Program-made: the position numbers and the translations under genes
Assembly: GCA_964440985.1 (NCBI GenBank)
Contig: CAYTWE010000060.1
Location: 1-10,235, forward strand
Source of the DNA: UBA1731 sp964440985
GTDB taxonomy: Bacteria; Verrucomicrobiota; Kiritimatiellia; RFP12; UBA1067
DNA: 10,235 nt
Direction of reading: 5' to 3'
In this document: positions 1 through 7,395 of the stretch, in pieces
Numbering within the stretch: the stretch's first letter is position 1
Layout of the letters: each line of letters starts with the position of its first letter
Notes under the pieces: generated by a model
What the model was told of the DNA's origin: nothing
The model's input: the letters and a program-made list of their open reading frames with translations, nothing else
Databases searched by the model: none

Positions 1-127
1 CTTCTCCCTGAATGGACTCGTCGACCTCTCGACGCTATCCGTTCGCATGGTTTTGAAACCCTGTTGCATGGTAGTGCAAAAAACGCACAAAAAGGCAAGG
101 TGAAAGGAGCCGGATCTCAAAGCGGAT
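1..127. other. Region beyond the last gene; no supported gene
   Basis: No gene is supported here. Three short perfect dyads are visible: CGTCGA/TCGACG arms around 4 nt (19-34), GGTTT/AAACC around 2 nt (49-60) and TTGCA/TGCAA around 6 nt (64-79). On the minus strand there are two T-runs (near positions 99-95 and 85-80) just after the PQ-loop gene, but no good stem precedes them, so I do not call a terminator. A minus-strand frame opens with ATG at 69 and runs off the left edge without a stop (23 codons). It has no clear ribosome binding site and is too short to judge. Confidence 0.4.
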
Positions 128-427
128 TCAGCGGGACTGGACACCCTGACTGCGGCGGTTCTTGCGCAGGTAGTGGAAATACAGGGAAAGATCAACCGAC
201 ACGAGCGCCATGTCGGCTACGTACACCGCTACGAGCCAATCGTTTGACGGAACCGAATCGAGGAGCCGCGCAAGGATGCCGCCTATGTAGCCACACATCA
301 CGATAATCATGAACATGGGGCTTTTCCCGTCCACGCGCTTGGCCCGGTAAGTGCGCACAATCGCGAACGGCCACGAGAAGCCGAACGCAAACAGCATGAA
401 GAATTCGCAGATCTGAGACGCTTCCAA
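128..427 (-). CDS. Small PQ-loop (SemiSWEET-like) membrane protein
   Basis: A 99-residue protein with three predicted membrane helices (about residues 8-26, 38-56 and 63-85) and a basic C-terminal tail, the size and topology of bacterial SemiSWEET/PQ-loop proteins. Some of these work as dimers that move small sugars; the substrate here is unknown. Helix 1 carries SWPFAI (residues 18-23), so a Pro-Phe stands where many family members have Pro-Gln or Pro-Asn. The start is TTG at 427, with a GGGG stretch about 6 nt upstream. The first in-frame ATG lies at codon 11 (397), lacks a ribosome site and would cut into helix 1. The gene follows the upstream ATPase by 12 nt and sits in the same reading frame, separated by that gene's TAA stop. 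It is probably the last gene of the transcript. Family is fairly sure, function is not. Confidence 0.8.
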   Translation of the reverse strand: MEASQICEFFMLFAFGFSWPFAIVRTYRAKRVDGKSPMFMIIVMCGYIGGILARLLDSVPSNDWLVAVYVADMALVSVDLSLYFHYLRKNRRSQGVQSR

Positions 428-439
428 GGTAAAGCCCCA

Positions 440-2149
440 TTATGTGTAGCGCAACACCTCGTCCACGGTGGTATAGCCGTCAAGGATTGCGCGGACGCCA
501 TCCTCGCGCATGGTGCGCATTCCAAGCTCACGCGCCTTTTCGCGGATTATGAGCGTGGGGGAGCGCTTGTTGATGAGTTCGCGTATCGGATTGGTTATCC
601 GCAGGTACTCGAAGATCGCCTTGCGCCCCTTGTATCCCGTCCCGTTGCAGGTCTTGCATCCCTTGCCAAAGTAGAACGGCCGTCCGCCAATCTGGTCGCG
701 GGTGAGAGAAATGCGGTCAAGCGTCTCGTCATCAGGCTCATACGGCTGCTTGCACTCCTTGCAGCAGGTGCGGAGAAGTCGCTGTCCAAGCACGGCCTCA
801 AGCGTGGACGCCACCATGTACGGCGGCACGTTCATGTCAACGAAACGCATGACGGCGCCGGCGGCGTCGTTCGTGTGGAGCGTGGAGAATACAAGATGGC
901 CCGTGAGTGCGGCCTGAATCGCGACCTCCGCCGTCTCAAGATCGCGGATTTCGCCAATGAGCATGATGTCCGGGTCCTGACGCAAAAAGGCGCGAAGCAC
1001 CTTCGGGAACGTGTTGCCGACCTCATGGTTGACCGGCACCTGCACGATGCCGTCCACATCATATTCAACCGGCTCCTCAGCGGTGAGTATCTTAGTGTCG
1101 ATGGAGTTGATGCGGCGAAGCACCGAATAGAGCGTGGTCGTCTTGCCGGATCCGGTCGGCCCCGTCACGACGATGATTCCGTTCGGCTTCTCGATGTCCA
1201 TCGTTATCTGCTCGTACACGTCCTCCGCAAGTCCTACGTTCTCAAGGTCGAGCGACGTCGCGCTCTGGTCGAGAATACGCATAACGACGGATTCGCCATG
1301 AACGGTCGGAAGACACGACACGCGAAGATCCACAGGTCGCCCGGCCACGTTGATTGCAATGCGGCCATCCTGCGGGACGCGGCGTTCGGCGATGTTCAGC
1401 CCTGCCATGATCTTCACGCGGGAGATGATCGCCGGAGCCATTGACACGTCAGGCGCCTTCATCGCATAGAGAGCGCCGTCCACGCGGTAGCGGATCTGGA
1501 AATCCTTCTCAAACGGCTCTATGTGGATGTCGGCGGCGCGATCCACAACGCCCTGATAGAGGATCAGGTTCACGAACTTGACGACTGCGTTGTTGTTCGC
1601 AGCACCTTCGAGCGCCGCAACGTCGTTGGGGTCGCTCTTGATGCTCTCATCCATGTCCATGCCGGAACCGAGGCTCTTGAGCATGTCCGCCACGGATTCG
1701 GTGTCGTCGCCGTAGTACTGCGATATGCGGCTGCGCACATCCTCCGCCCGCGCCATGACGAAGCGCACCTCCTTGGTGAGCACGAACGCGAGTTCATCCG
1801 AGACGCGAGGATCGATGAGATCGCTCGTGGCGAGCGTGACGCTCGTCTCGTCTGCGGCGACGGCAAGCACGTTGTACATGCGAGCGACTGACGTCGGTAT
1901 GGACTGAACCACGTCCGTATCGAGCGTCATCTCCGAGAGATCCACCACGTCGCAACCCTGGTACGCGGCCATCATGCTGAGAAGGTCGTCCTCGGTCACG
2001 TATTCGCCGTCGATCAGTATCTGACGGAGCGTCTTGCCGGTTGGATTCTTGGCCTCCTCAAGTATCGTATCGACCTGTCCGTCGTCAAGTACGCCGTTCT
2101 GCACGAGCAGGTCGAGAAGCGGATCGAGCGGTTTGCGTGTGTCTGCCAT
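440..2149 (-). CDS. GspE/PulE/PilB-family assembly ATPase (second copy)
   Basis: A full-length 569-residue type II secretion / type IV pilus assembly ATPase, a cytoplasmic hexameric motor that drives pilin or pseudopilin polymerisation. Residues about 8-150 form the MshEN/GspE N-terminal region. The ATPase core follows, with Walker A GPTGSGKT at 330-337, Asp box EEPVEY at 358-363, Walker B-type LIGEIRD at 397-403 and His box STLHTND at 422-428. A zinc-binding pair of CxxC motifs lies at 463-466 and 498-501, as expected of GspE/PilB and absent from PilT. The Asp box has Glu (E359) where Asp is usual. The N-terminal MshEN-like repeat lacks the RLG signature linked to c-di-GMP binding. The ATG start at 2149 has an AAGGGA ribosome site about 10 nt upstream and follows pilT by 29 nt. 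It is divergent from the other PilB-type protein in this window, so its exact machine (pilus, T2SS-like or competence) is open. Confidence 0.95.
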   Translation of the reverse strand: MADTRKPLDPLLDLLVQNGVLDDGQVDTILEEAKNPTGKTLRQILIDGEYVTEDDLLSMMAAYQGCDVVDLSEMTLDTDVVQSIPTSVARMYNVLAVAADETSVTLATSDLIDPRVSDELAFVLTKEVRFVMARAEDVRSRISQYYGDDTESVADMLKSLGSGMDMDESIKSDPNDVAALEGAANNNAVVKFVNLILYQGVVDRAADIHIEPFEKDFQIRYRVDGALYAMKAPDVSMAPAIISRVKIMAGLNIAERRVPQDGRIAINVAGRPVDLRVSCLPTVHGESVVMRILDQSATSLDLENVGLAEDVYEQITMDIEKPNGIIVVTGPTGSGKTTTLYSVLRRINSIDTKILTAEEPVEYDVDGIVQVPVNHEVGNTFPKVLRAFLRQDPDIMLIGEIRDLETAEVAIQAALTGHLVFSTLHTNDAAGAVMRFVDMNVPPYMVASTLEAVLGQRLLRTCCKECKQPYEPDDETLDRISLTRDQIGGRPFYFGKGCKTCNGTGYKGRKAIFEYLRITNPIRELINKRSPTLIIREKARELGMRTMREDGVRAILDGYTTVDEVLRYT

Positions 2150-2178
2150 CGTGAATGTGTCCCTTCGGTTTCGGAGTG

Positions 2179-3267
2179 CTACCGCCCCATGTCTTCTTTG
2201 AGCTTCGCCACCACGCTGTCCGGATCCTGCGACTTCGTTATCAGGTCGTCATAGGAGATGAGCCCGTTCTTGAAGTGATCCAGCAGACAGCTGTCGAGCG
2301 TGACCATGCCGAACTTTGCGCCTGTCTGCATGTCGGACTTGATCATGTTCGTCTTGTTGTCGCGAATGCGGCTCTGGATCGCCGGAGTGGAGATCATTAT
2401 CTCGAACGCGGCAATGCGTCCGTGCACCTCGCCGTTCGGCTCGATCTTCGGCAGCAGTATCTGCGATATCACCGCCTGAAGCCCGGAGGCCAGCTGGGTG
2501 CGGATCTGCTGCTGCTGGTTCGTCGGGAACGCATCGACGATGCGGTCGATGGTCTCCGCTGCGCCGGTCGTGTGCAGGGTGCCAAACACCAGATGACCCG
2601 TCTCTGCGGCGGTGATCGCGGCGCCGATCGTCTCAAGGTCGCGCATTTCGCCGACGAGAATCACGTCAGGGTCCTGACGCAGCGCACGGCGTATCGCCTC
2701 CGCGAAGCTCGGCACATCGTCCCCGACCTCGCGCTGCGTCACAAGCGACTTGTCCGACTTGTGGTAGAACTCGATCGGGTCTTCGATCGTGATGATGTGT
2801 ACGCCGCGCTCATGGTTGATCACATTGAGCATCGATGCGAGCGTCGTGGACTTGCCGGAGCCTGTCGGCCCCGTCACGAGGATGAGTCCACGCGGCTTGA
2901 ACAGCAGCTCCTTTACGGTGTCCGGCAGGCCTATCTGCTCAAGCGTAAGCAGAGTGGACGGAATCATGCGGAGCACCGCACCCCAGTTCTTGCGCTCGCG
3001 GAACACGCTTACGCGGAAGCGGGTGCCGTCGGAGTGAGCAAGGGCGAAGTCCGCTCCGCCGTTCTTCTCGACCTCGGCAAGCTGCGCCTCGTTGCACATC
3101 TGGCTGCACAGCGTGTACGAATCCTCCGGCGTAAGGATCTCCTCGGATATCGGCTGCAGCTCGCCGTGAACGCGCAGTTCCGGCGGCATGTTCGCGCGCA
3201 CGTGCAGGTCGGAGGCTCCGTATTCGATCGTAGCCGCAAGCAAATCTTCAACCGTTATGTCAGTCAT
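2179..3267 (-). CDS. pilT: PilT-type twitching motility (retraction) ATPase
   Basis: A 362-residue protein of normal PilT length. PilT is the hexameric cytoplasmic motor that depolymerises type IV pili, giving retraction, twitching and DNA uptake. The N-terminal PAS-like region carries ASDLHVRANMPPELRV (18-33), a PilT hallmark. The core has Walker A GPTGSGKS (133-140), Asp box IEDPIEF (161-167), Walker B-type LVGEMRD (204-210) and His box GTLHTTGA (229-236). The C-terminal AIQSRIRD (296-303) matches the PilT AIRNLIRE element needed for retraction, followed by the MQTG segment (313-316). There is no zinc CxxC pair, which separates it from its two neighbours. The ATG at 3267 has an AAAGG site about 8 nt upstream. 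It lies between two PilB-type genes, 45 nt after one and 29 nt before the other, so co-transcription is likely. PilU is the alternative, but the retraction motif favours PilT. Confidence 0.96.
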   Translation of the reverse strand: MTDITVEDLLAATIEYGASDLHVRANMPPELRVHGELQPISEEILTPEDSYTLCSQMCNEAQLAEVEKNGGADFALAHSDGTRFRVSVFRERKNWGAVLRMIPSTLLTLEQIGLPDTVKELLFKPRGLILVTGPTGSGKSTTLASMLNVINHERGVHIITIEDPIEFYHKSDKSLVTQREVGDDVPSFAEAIRRALRQDPDVILVGEMRDLETIGAAITAAETGHLVFGTLHTTGAAETIDRIVDAFPTNQQQQIRTQLASGLQAVISQILLPKIEPNGEVHGRIAAFEIMISTPAIQSRIRDNKTNMIKSDMQTGAKFGMVTLDSCLLDHFKNGLISYDDLITKSQDPDSVVAKLKEDMGR

Positions 3268-3292
3268 GTCAACAACCTTTCAGTTCCGCATG

Positions 3293-3309
3293 GGCGGGCT
3301 GTCCCCGCC
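3293..3309 (-). other. GC stem-loop between pilB and pilT
   Basis: A perfect 6-bp stem GGCGGG/CCCGCC with a 5-nt loop lies 3 nt past the pilB-type stop codon. No T-run follows, so it is unlikely to be a classical terminator. It could be an mRNA processing or stability element that sets different levels of the extension and retraction motors. A stem this short also occurs by chance in GC-rich DNA. Confidence 0.35.
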
Positions 3310-3312
3310 ACG

Positions 3313-4983
3313 TCAATCCTCATCGCCCATGGTCGCCTGGATGACCTCCTTGAGCGAAGTCATGCCGGACGCGACCTTGAGCATCCCGTCCTCGCGCAGC
3401 GTGCGCATCCCCATCTCCCTCGCCCGCTCGCGGAGAACTCCGGCCGGCGCATGGTCGAATATCAGCCTCTGGATCGTGTCGTCGATCTCAAAGATCTCGA
3501 AGATGCCCTTGCGCCCCTTGTACCCGCCGTTGCAGGCGCTGCATCCCGCGCCGATGTACATATGCTCGGGGCGCGTCTTCGCAATCGCGCCGAGCATCTT
3601 GAGGTCGCGATCCGTCGGCGTGTACTCCGTCTTGCACTTCGGACATATCGCACGGACGAGACGCTGCGCCATCGCGGCGCGGAGAGCCGACGCCACGAGA
3701 AACGGCTTCACCCCCATATCCGTAAGACGCGTCACTGCGGACGGTGCATCGTTCGTGTGGAGAGTGGAGAACACAAGGTGGCCCGTAAGCGCCGCCTCCA
3801 TCGCTATGTCGGCGGTTTCGGAGTCGCGGATTTCGCCGATCATCACGATGTTCGGAGCCTGACGCAGGATGGATCTCAGGGCGGCGGAGAAGTCAAGCCC
3901 CACGTCGCGGTTGACCTGCACCTGGTTGATGCCGCTCATCTGGTATTCGACAGGATCCTCAACCGTGATGATCTTGCGGTCCGGCAGGTTGATCTGCCCA
4001 AGGCAGGCGTACAGCGTGGTGGTCTTTCCCGATCCGGTCGGTCCGGTTACGAGCACCACTCCGTCCGAAAGGTGGATAAGGCGCTCGAACTTGTTCTGGT
4101 CGTCCGACAGGAATCCGAGCTGCGGCAGACCGAGCGACAGGTTGGACTTGTCGAGAATACGCATCACTATCGATTCGCCATGGTTCGTCGGCACGGAGTT
4201 GACGCGCAGGTCGAGGTCGCGTCCGTTGACCTTCACCTGGATTCGACCGTCCTGCGGAATCCGCTTCTCCGAAATCTTCATCTTGGACATGATCTTGATG
4301 CGCGAAAGAATTGCGCCCTGCAGACGCTTCGGAGGCGAATCCATCTTCCGCAGCGCACCGTCGATGCGGTAGCGTACGCGAAACTCCTTCTCCATCGGCT
4401 CAAGGTGGATATCGGAGCACTTCATCTTGATGGCGTTTGAGATGATCATCGAACAGAGCCTGATGACAGGTGCGTCGTCGCCGTCCTCGGAATTCTCGGA
4501 TTCACTGCCGAACTCGTCATCCGTGCGCGTCTCCACGGAGTCCGCACCGCTCGGATACAGCTTCTCCATGGCGACCTTCAGTTCGTCTATCGGTGCAAGT
4601 ATCGCCTGGACGTCGCGGCCGTGAAGCACGTAGCGCAGGGAGTCAACTGCATCGTAGCCCATCGGATCCATGAGCGCGACGGTCAGCGAATCCATGTCGC
4701 CGACGACAGGCACAACGCCGTACTTGCGGGCTATCTCCGCCGGCAGCACCTTTGTGATCTCAGGGTCGATTGCGCCGGGATCTATATGGCAGTACTTTAT
4801 GCCGAACTGCTCTGCGATTATCCCAAGCACATCGTCCTGCGAAATCGCGCCGGACGAAACCAGCACATCGAGCGTGGTCTCGCTTCCCTCGCGCATGGAA
4901 TTTGCCGCAGCAGATATCTGCTCGGCCGTAAGGAAGCCCTGCTCCTGCAGGAGCGTCAACACGTATTCGTCGTTAGAGGTCAT
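3313..4983 (-). CDS. pilB: PilB/GspE-family pilus extension ATPase (first copy)
   Basis: A complete 556-residue assembly ATPase of the GspE/PilB family, expected to power pilus extension against the adjacent PilT. The N-terminal MshEN-like domain covers about residues 5-145, followed by an acidic linker (about 154-170, rich in Asp/Glu/Ser). The core shows Walker A GPTGSGKT (314-321), Asp box VEDPVEY (341-347), Walker B-type MIGEIRD (381-387) and His box STLHTND (406-412). Zinc CxxC pairs are at 447-450 and 481-484. Just before Walker B it reads RQAPN rather than the usual RQDPD, so two acidic residues are replaced (A376, N378). The start ATG at 4983 has no recognisable ribosome site, but an extended -10-like element ends 11 nt upstream (see 4995-5023). 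It follows the NagD-like gene by 17 nt. The family is certain; PilB rather than GspE is inferred from the pilT neighbour. Confidence 0.95.
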   Translation of the reverse strand: MTSNDEYVLTLLQEQGFLTAEQISAAANSMREGSETTLDVLVSSGAISQDDVLGIIAEQFGIKYCHIDPGAIDPEITKVLPAEIARKYGVVPVVGDMDSLTVALMDPMGYDAVDSLRYVLHGRDVQAILAPIDELKVAMEKLYPSGADSVETRTDDEFGSESENSEDGDDAPVIRLCSMIISNAIKMKCSDIHLEPMEKEFRVRYRIDGALRKMDSPPKRLQGAILSRIKIMSKMKISEKRIPQDGRIQVKVNGRDLDLRVNSVPTNHGESIVMRILDKSNLSLGLPQLGFLSDDQNKFERLIHLSDGVVLVTGPTGSGKTTTLYACLGQINLPDRKIITVEDPVEYQMSGINQVQVNRDVGLDFSAALRSILRQAPNIVMIGEIRDSETADIAMEAALTGHLVFSTLHTNDAPSAVTRLTDMGVKPFLVASALRAAMAQRLVRAICPKCKTEYTPTDRDLKMLGAIAKTRPEHMYIGAGCSACNGGYKGRKGIFEIFEIDDTIQRLIFDHAPAGVLRERAREMGMRTLREDGMLKVASGMTSLKEVIQATMGDED

Positions 4984-4994
4984 TGCTGTGCGGT

Positions 4995-5023
4995 AATATA
5001 TCAGATTGGAGTTTCAAGCGCAA
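4995..5023 (-). promoter_or_regulatory. Possible extended -10 promoter for the pilB-type gene
   Basis: On the minus strand TGA-TATATT (5003-4995) is an extended -10 with one mismatch to TATAAT; its TGA is also the stop codon of the upstream gene. Seventeen nt upstream is a weak -35, TTGCGC (5023-5018). Initiation would fall near 4988, leaving a 5-6 nt leader before the ATG at 4983, which lacks a Shine-Dalgarno sequence. This is suggestive only: an AT-rich spot in GC-rich DNA can mimic it. Confidence 0.35.
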
Positions 5024-5870
5024 CCATGTCAAACGTATCCACAACGATCGACGGCGGAGTGCCTGCGTACGCCGCAAGATCGCCCTTGGTCGTCTCCCCG
5101 GAAAGCACACACACGAAATCGACGCCCGCGTTGTCCGCAATCGCCTTGTCGGTGTAGAGCCTGTCGCCAACGACCGCTATCTCGTCCTTCGAGAACTGAA
5201 GCAGCACCGGCGTGAGAAGAGACGGCGAGGGCTTCCCGAAGACATGGGAAGGCTTCATCCCGTTCGTCGTCTCAAGCAGCTTCAGGATGCCGCCGACATC
5301 TGGGATGGGGCCGCATTCGGACGGGCAGCAGTTGTCCGGATGCGTCGCCACAAAGTCCACCGGACTGCCGCCGATTGCCGTAAGCCCGGCTGCGGCGTTG
5401 CCGCCGTTGCGGATGTTCCAGAGCGCAGTGAGGTTCTGAAGCTTCCCGTACGTCAGCTCCCTGTCGTACGCGAGGGCGGCAAGCTCGTTGCGTTCAGGGT
5501 CGAAGCCGAACGTCACGCCTACATCGCTCAGCCTTTCGTCCATGTATTTGACCACGGCGTCGCTCGCCACGAGATAGACGCTCCTGTAGCCCTTTTCCCG
5601 TATGTACTCCTCAAGCGTTATCAACGGCGTAAGTATCTGGTCCGGCTCCACCGGTATGTCCGCACCAGATATCTTCTTCATGTACTCCGCCGGCGTGCGT
5701 GACGTGTTGTTCGTGAGATAGAAGAAGCAGAACCTTCCGCTTTTCGTGTTCTCGATTACAAAATCCACCGCCGGCTTTATCGGACGGCCGCCCATGAACA
5801 GCGTACCGTCAAGATCGCATACGAACGCCTTTTTGCTGTTGATGTCAAACTTTGCCATTTCGGCGGACAT
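5001..5870 (-). CDS. NagD-like HAD-superfamily (IIA) phosphatase
   Basis: A 289-residue HAD hydrolase of the NagD / p-nitrophenylphosphatase type, about 20-40 residues longer than E. coli NagD. All four HAD motifs are present: nucleophile D19 and acid D21 in CDLDGT (18-23), motif II T53 in YLTNNTS (51-57), motif III K213 in FGKPSP (211-216), and motif IV GDRLYTD with D236 and D241. A large cap lies between motifs II and III, typical of subclass IIA. Members dephosphorylate small sugar or glycolate phosphates; the substrate cannot be read from sequence. The ATG at 5870 overlaps a TATAAT element and has no ribosome site. A second ATG at 5858 gives 285 residues and would be the start if transcription begins at that element. 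It opens the second cluster after a 94-bp gap, directly before pilB; a link to pili is not evident and may only reflect position. Confidence 0.92.
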   Translation of the reverse strand: MSAEMAKFDINSKKAFVCDLDGTLFMGGRPIKPAVDFVIENTKSGRFCFFYLTNNTSRTPAEYMKKISGADIPVEPDQILTPLITLEEYIREKGYRSVYLVASDAVVKYMDERLSDVGVTFGFDPERNELAALAYDRELTYGKLQNLTALWNIRNGGNAAAGLTAIGGSPVDFVATHPDNCCPSECGPIPDVGGILKLLETTNGMKPSHVFGKPSPSLLTPVLLQFSKDEIAVVGDRLYTDKAIADNAGVDFVCVLSGETTKGDLAAYAGTPPSIVVDTFDMVALETPI

Positions 5871-5877
5871 TATACCA
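5869..5877 (-). promoter_or_regulatory. Extended -10 promoter at the NagD-like gene
   Basis: The minus strand reads TGG-TATAAT, a perfect -10 hexamer (5874-5869) with the extended TGn element. No -35 is recognisable at 16-18 nt spacing, which extended -10 promoters tolerate. The hexamer shares its last two bases with the first ATG (5870), so the transcript would start near 5862 and first meet the second ATG at 5858. It sits at the end of the largest gap inside the gene series, where a new transcription unit would be expected. Confidence 0.5.
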
Positions 5878-5964
5878 CAAGAAGCGGTGCAGATGCGCCA
5901 CGTCCCGCAACCACGGCAAACCTCATGCGATGCGAAGCGTCAACATGGTTTCCGCAGCACGGGG

Positions 5965-6579
5965 CTACCCGATGGTCACGCGACGTCCGCTGACGGAAAG
6001 ACGCCCGGCGGCAAGATGCCTCAACGCCTCTGGATATGCAATATGCTCCTGCACCTGGATGCGGGCGTGCAGAGTCTCCGGCGTGTCGTCTTCCATGATG
6101 GGTACGGCCTTCTGCACTATGATCGGACCGGAATCTGTTCCGGCATCCACAAAATGAACCGTCACGCCCGCCACCTTGCAGCCGTAATCGAGGGCCTGAG
6201 TCCAGCTGTGCACTCCAGGGAACGCCGGAAGCAGCGCAGGGTGTATGTTCAGGACGCGCATCGGAAACGCAGCGAGAAGCGCAGGTTTCACTATCCGCAT
6301 GAATCCGGCCAGCACGACTGTGTCGCATCCGGCCTCCTTCAGCAGACGGATGCACTCGTCCTCGGCGGCGCCTTCCATCTTCGTCTTCCACGGCGCACAG
6401 TCGAGATGCCGGCACGGAATCCCGTGCCGCCGTGCGCGGTCGAGTATCTTGGCGTCCGGCACGTCGGACAGCACCAGTCTGATCTCCGCGTCAAGCTCGC
6501 CGCGTTCGATCGCATCGACGATCGACTGCATGTTCGAACCCGATCCGGAACCGAGAACCCCAAGCTTAAGAGTACCCAT
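5965..6579 (-). CDS. purN: Phosphoribosylglycinamide formyltransferase PurN
   Basis: A 204-residue enzyme, close to the usual GART length. It transfers a formyl group from 10-formyltetrahydrofolate to GAR, the third step of de novo purine synthesis, in the cytoplasm. The N-terminal phosphate loop is GSGSGSN (10-16). LAGFMRI (90-96) and NIHPALLPAFPG (111-122) carry the folate site and catalytic N111 and H113. VTVHFVDAGTDSGPII (139-154) supplies H142 and the catalytic D149. All three match the N106-H108-D144 set of E. coli PurN with a small offset. The ATG at 6579 has GGGAG about 8 nt upstream and begins 15 nt after mazG. No other purine gene is next to it here, so purN is detached from a pur operon, at least within this window. 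It appears to be the last gene of the ribH operon, though no terminator follows. Confidence 0.96.
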   Translation of the reverse strand: MGTLKLGVLGSGSGSNMQSIVDAIERGELDAEIRLVLSDVPDAKILDRARRHGIPCRHLDCAPWKTKMEGAAEDECIRLLKEAGCDTVVLAGFMRIVKPALLAAFPMRVLNIHPALLPAFPGVHSWTQALDYGCKVAGVTVHFVDAGTDSGPIIVQKAVPIMEDDTPETLHARIQVQEHIAYPEALRHLAAGRLSVSGRRVTIG

Positions 6580-6594
6580 GCGTAATTCTCCCAG

Positions 6595-7395
6595 TCAGCC
6601 GGATTGGCCGGTGCGCTTCGCCTCTTCCCAAAGCGCATCCATTTCCTCAAGCGTCATGTCAGAAAGGGACTTGCCCTGCGACTTGGCCCCGGCCTCCACG
6701 GCACGGAACCGGCGAGAGAACTTCGCCGTCGAATTCTCAAGCGCAGACTCCGCATCGGATTTCAGATGCCTTGCAAGATTCGTCACCGCAAACAGCAGAT
6801 CGCCAAGTTCCTCCTTGACGTGTCCGTCAAGCGACGTGTCGGACGCCGCCGCGACGGCCTCCTCAAGTTCGCCAAGCTCCTCGCGGATTTTCGCAAGCGG
6901 CCCCTTGGCGTCCTTCCAGTCAAAGCCCACACGAGCCGCCTTCTCCTGGGTGCGTTGCGCCTTGAGCAGCGCAGGCAGCGTCGCCGGAACTCCATCGAGC
7001 GCGGAATGGCGAAGTTCCTTCTTGTGCTCCTGCTGCTTGATCTGCTCCCAGTTCCTGAGAACGGCGGCGGGGTCCTTCGCGACGACATCGCCGAACACGT
7101 GGGGATGGCGGCGCACAAGCTTGTCCGATATGGCGTTTGCGACGTCATCGAAGGAGAACGTTCCCTTCTCCTCCGCCATCACGCACTGGAACATCACCTG
7201 CAGCAGGACATCGCCAAGCTCCTCCACATGGTTGTCCCTGTCATCGGGACGATCCATGGCGGAGAGCAGTTCGTACGCCTCCTCAAGCACACACGGCTTG
7301 AGCGTCTCAAGCGTCTGCACCCGATCCCATGGACAACCCGTCTCCGGATTGCGGAGACGGGTCATTATGTCGTGAAGCCTCTCTATCCCTGTCAT
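6595..7395 (-). CDS. mazG: MazG nucleoside triphosphate pyrophosphohydrolase
   Basis: A 266-residue MazG, the full two-domain size of the E. coli type. It hydrolyses (d)NTPs to NMP plus PPi, cleaning abnormal nucleotides and lowering signalling nucleotides in some species. The start has the signature IMTRLRNPETGCPWD (10-24). The N-terminal MazG domain has metal-binding E38-E39-xx-E42 and E58-E59-xx-D62. The C-terminal domain repeats the pattern with E172-E173-xx-E176 and E195-E196-xx-D199, so both sites look intact. The conserved RRHPHVFG is at 95-102. Its ATG at 7395 overlaps the preceding stop as TGATG, with GAAGG about 7 nt upstream, implying translational coupling to the HAD-like gene before it. 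Release of PPi may matter because a PPi-using phosphofructokinase is encoded in the same operon; that link is inference. Confidence 0.97.
   Translation of the reverse strand: MTGIERLHDIMTRLRNPETGCPWDRVQTLETLKPCVLEEAYELLSAMDRPDDRDNHVEELGDVLLQVMFQCVMAEEKGTFSFDDVANAISDKLVRRHPHVFGDVVAKDPAAVLRNWEQIKQQEHKKELRHSALDGVPATLPALLKAQRTQEKAARVGFDWKDAKGPLAKIREELGELEEAVAAASDTSLDGHVKEELGDLLFAVTNLARHLKSDAESALENSTAKFSRRFRAVEAGAKSQGKSLSDMTLEEMDALWEEAKRTGQSG

Noticed and set aside
1..69. Start of a minus-strand gene at ATG 69 leaving the window
   Set aside because: Only 23 codons are visible, there is no convincing ribosome site and no family resemblance; it cannot be separated from chance.
80..127. Terminator after the PQ-loop gene
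   Set aside because: Two T-runs are present on the minus strand, but the only stem near them is a 4-bp GTGC/GCAC pair around a T-filled loop, which is too weak.
192..440. An ATG frame at 440 overlapping the ATPase stop codon (TAATG)
   Set aside because: The stop-start overlap looks attractive, but the product is an Arg/His-rich shadow without membrane helices, while the alternative frame from TTG 427 encodes a coherent PQ-loop protein.
2155..4440. A 761-codon plus-strand open frame
   Set aside because: It is antisense to pilT and most of the pilB-type gene, runs through their intergenic gap, is rich in Arg, His and Leu and shows no family motif. Long antisense frames are expected in GC-biased coding DNA.
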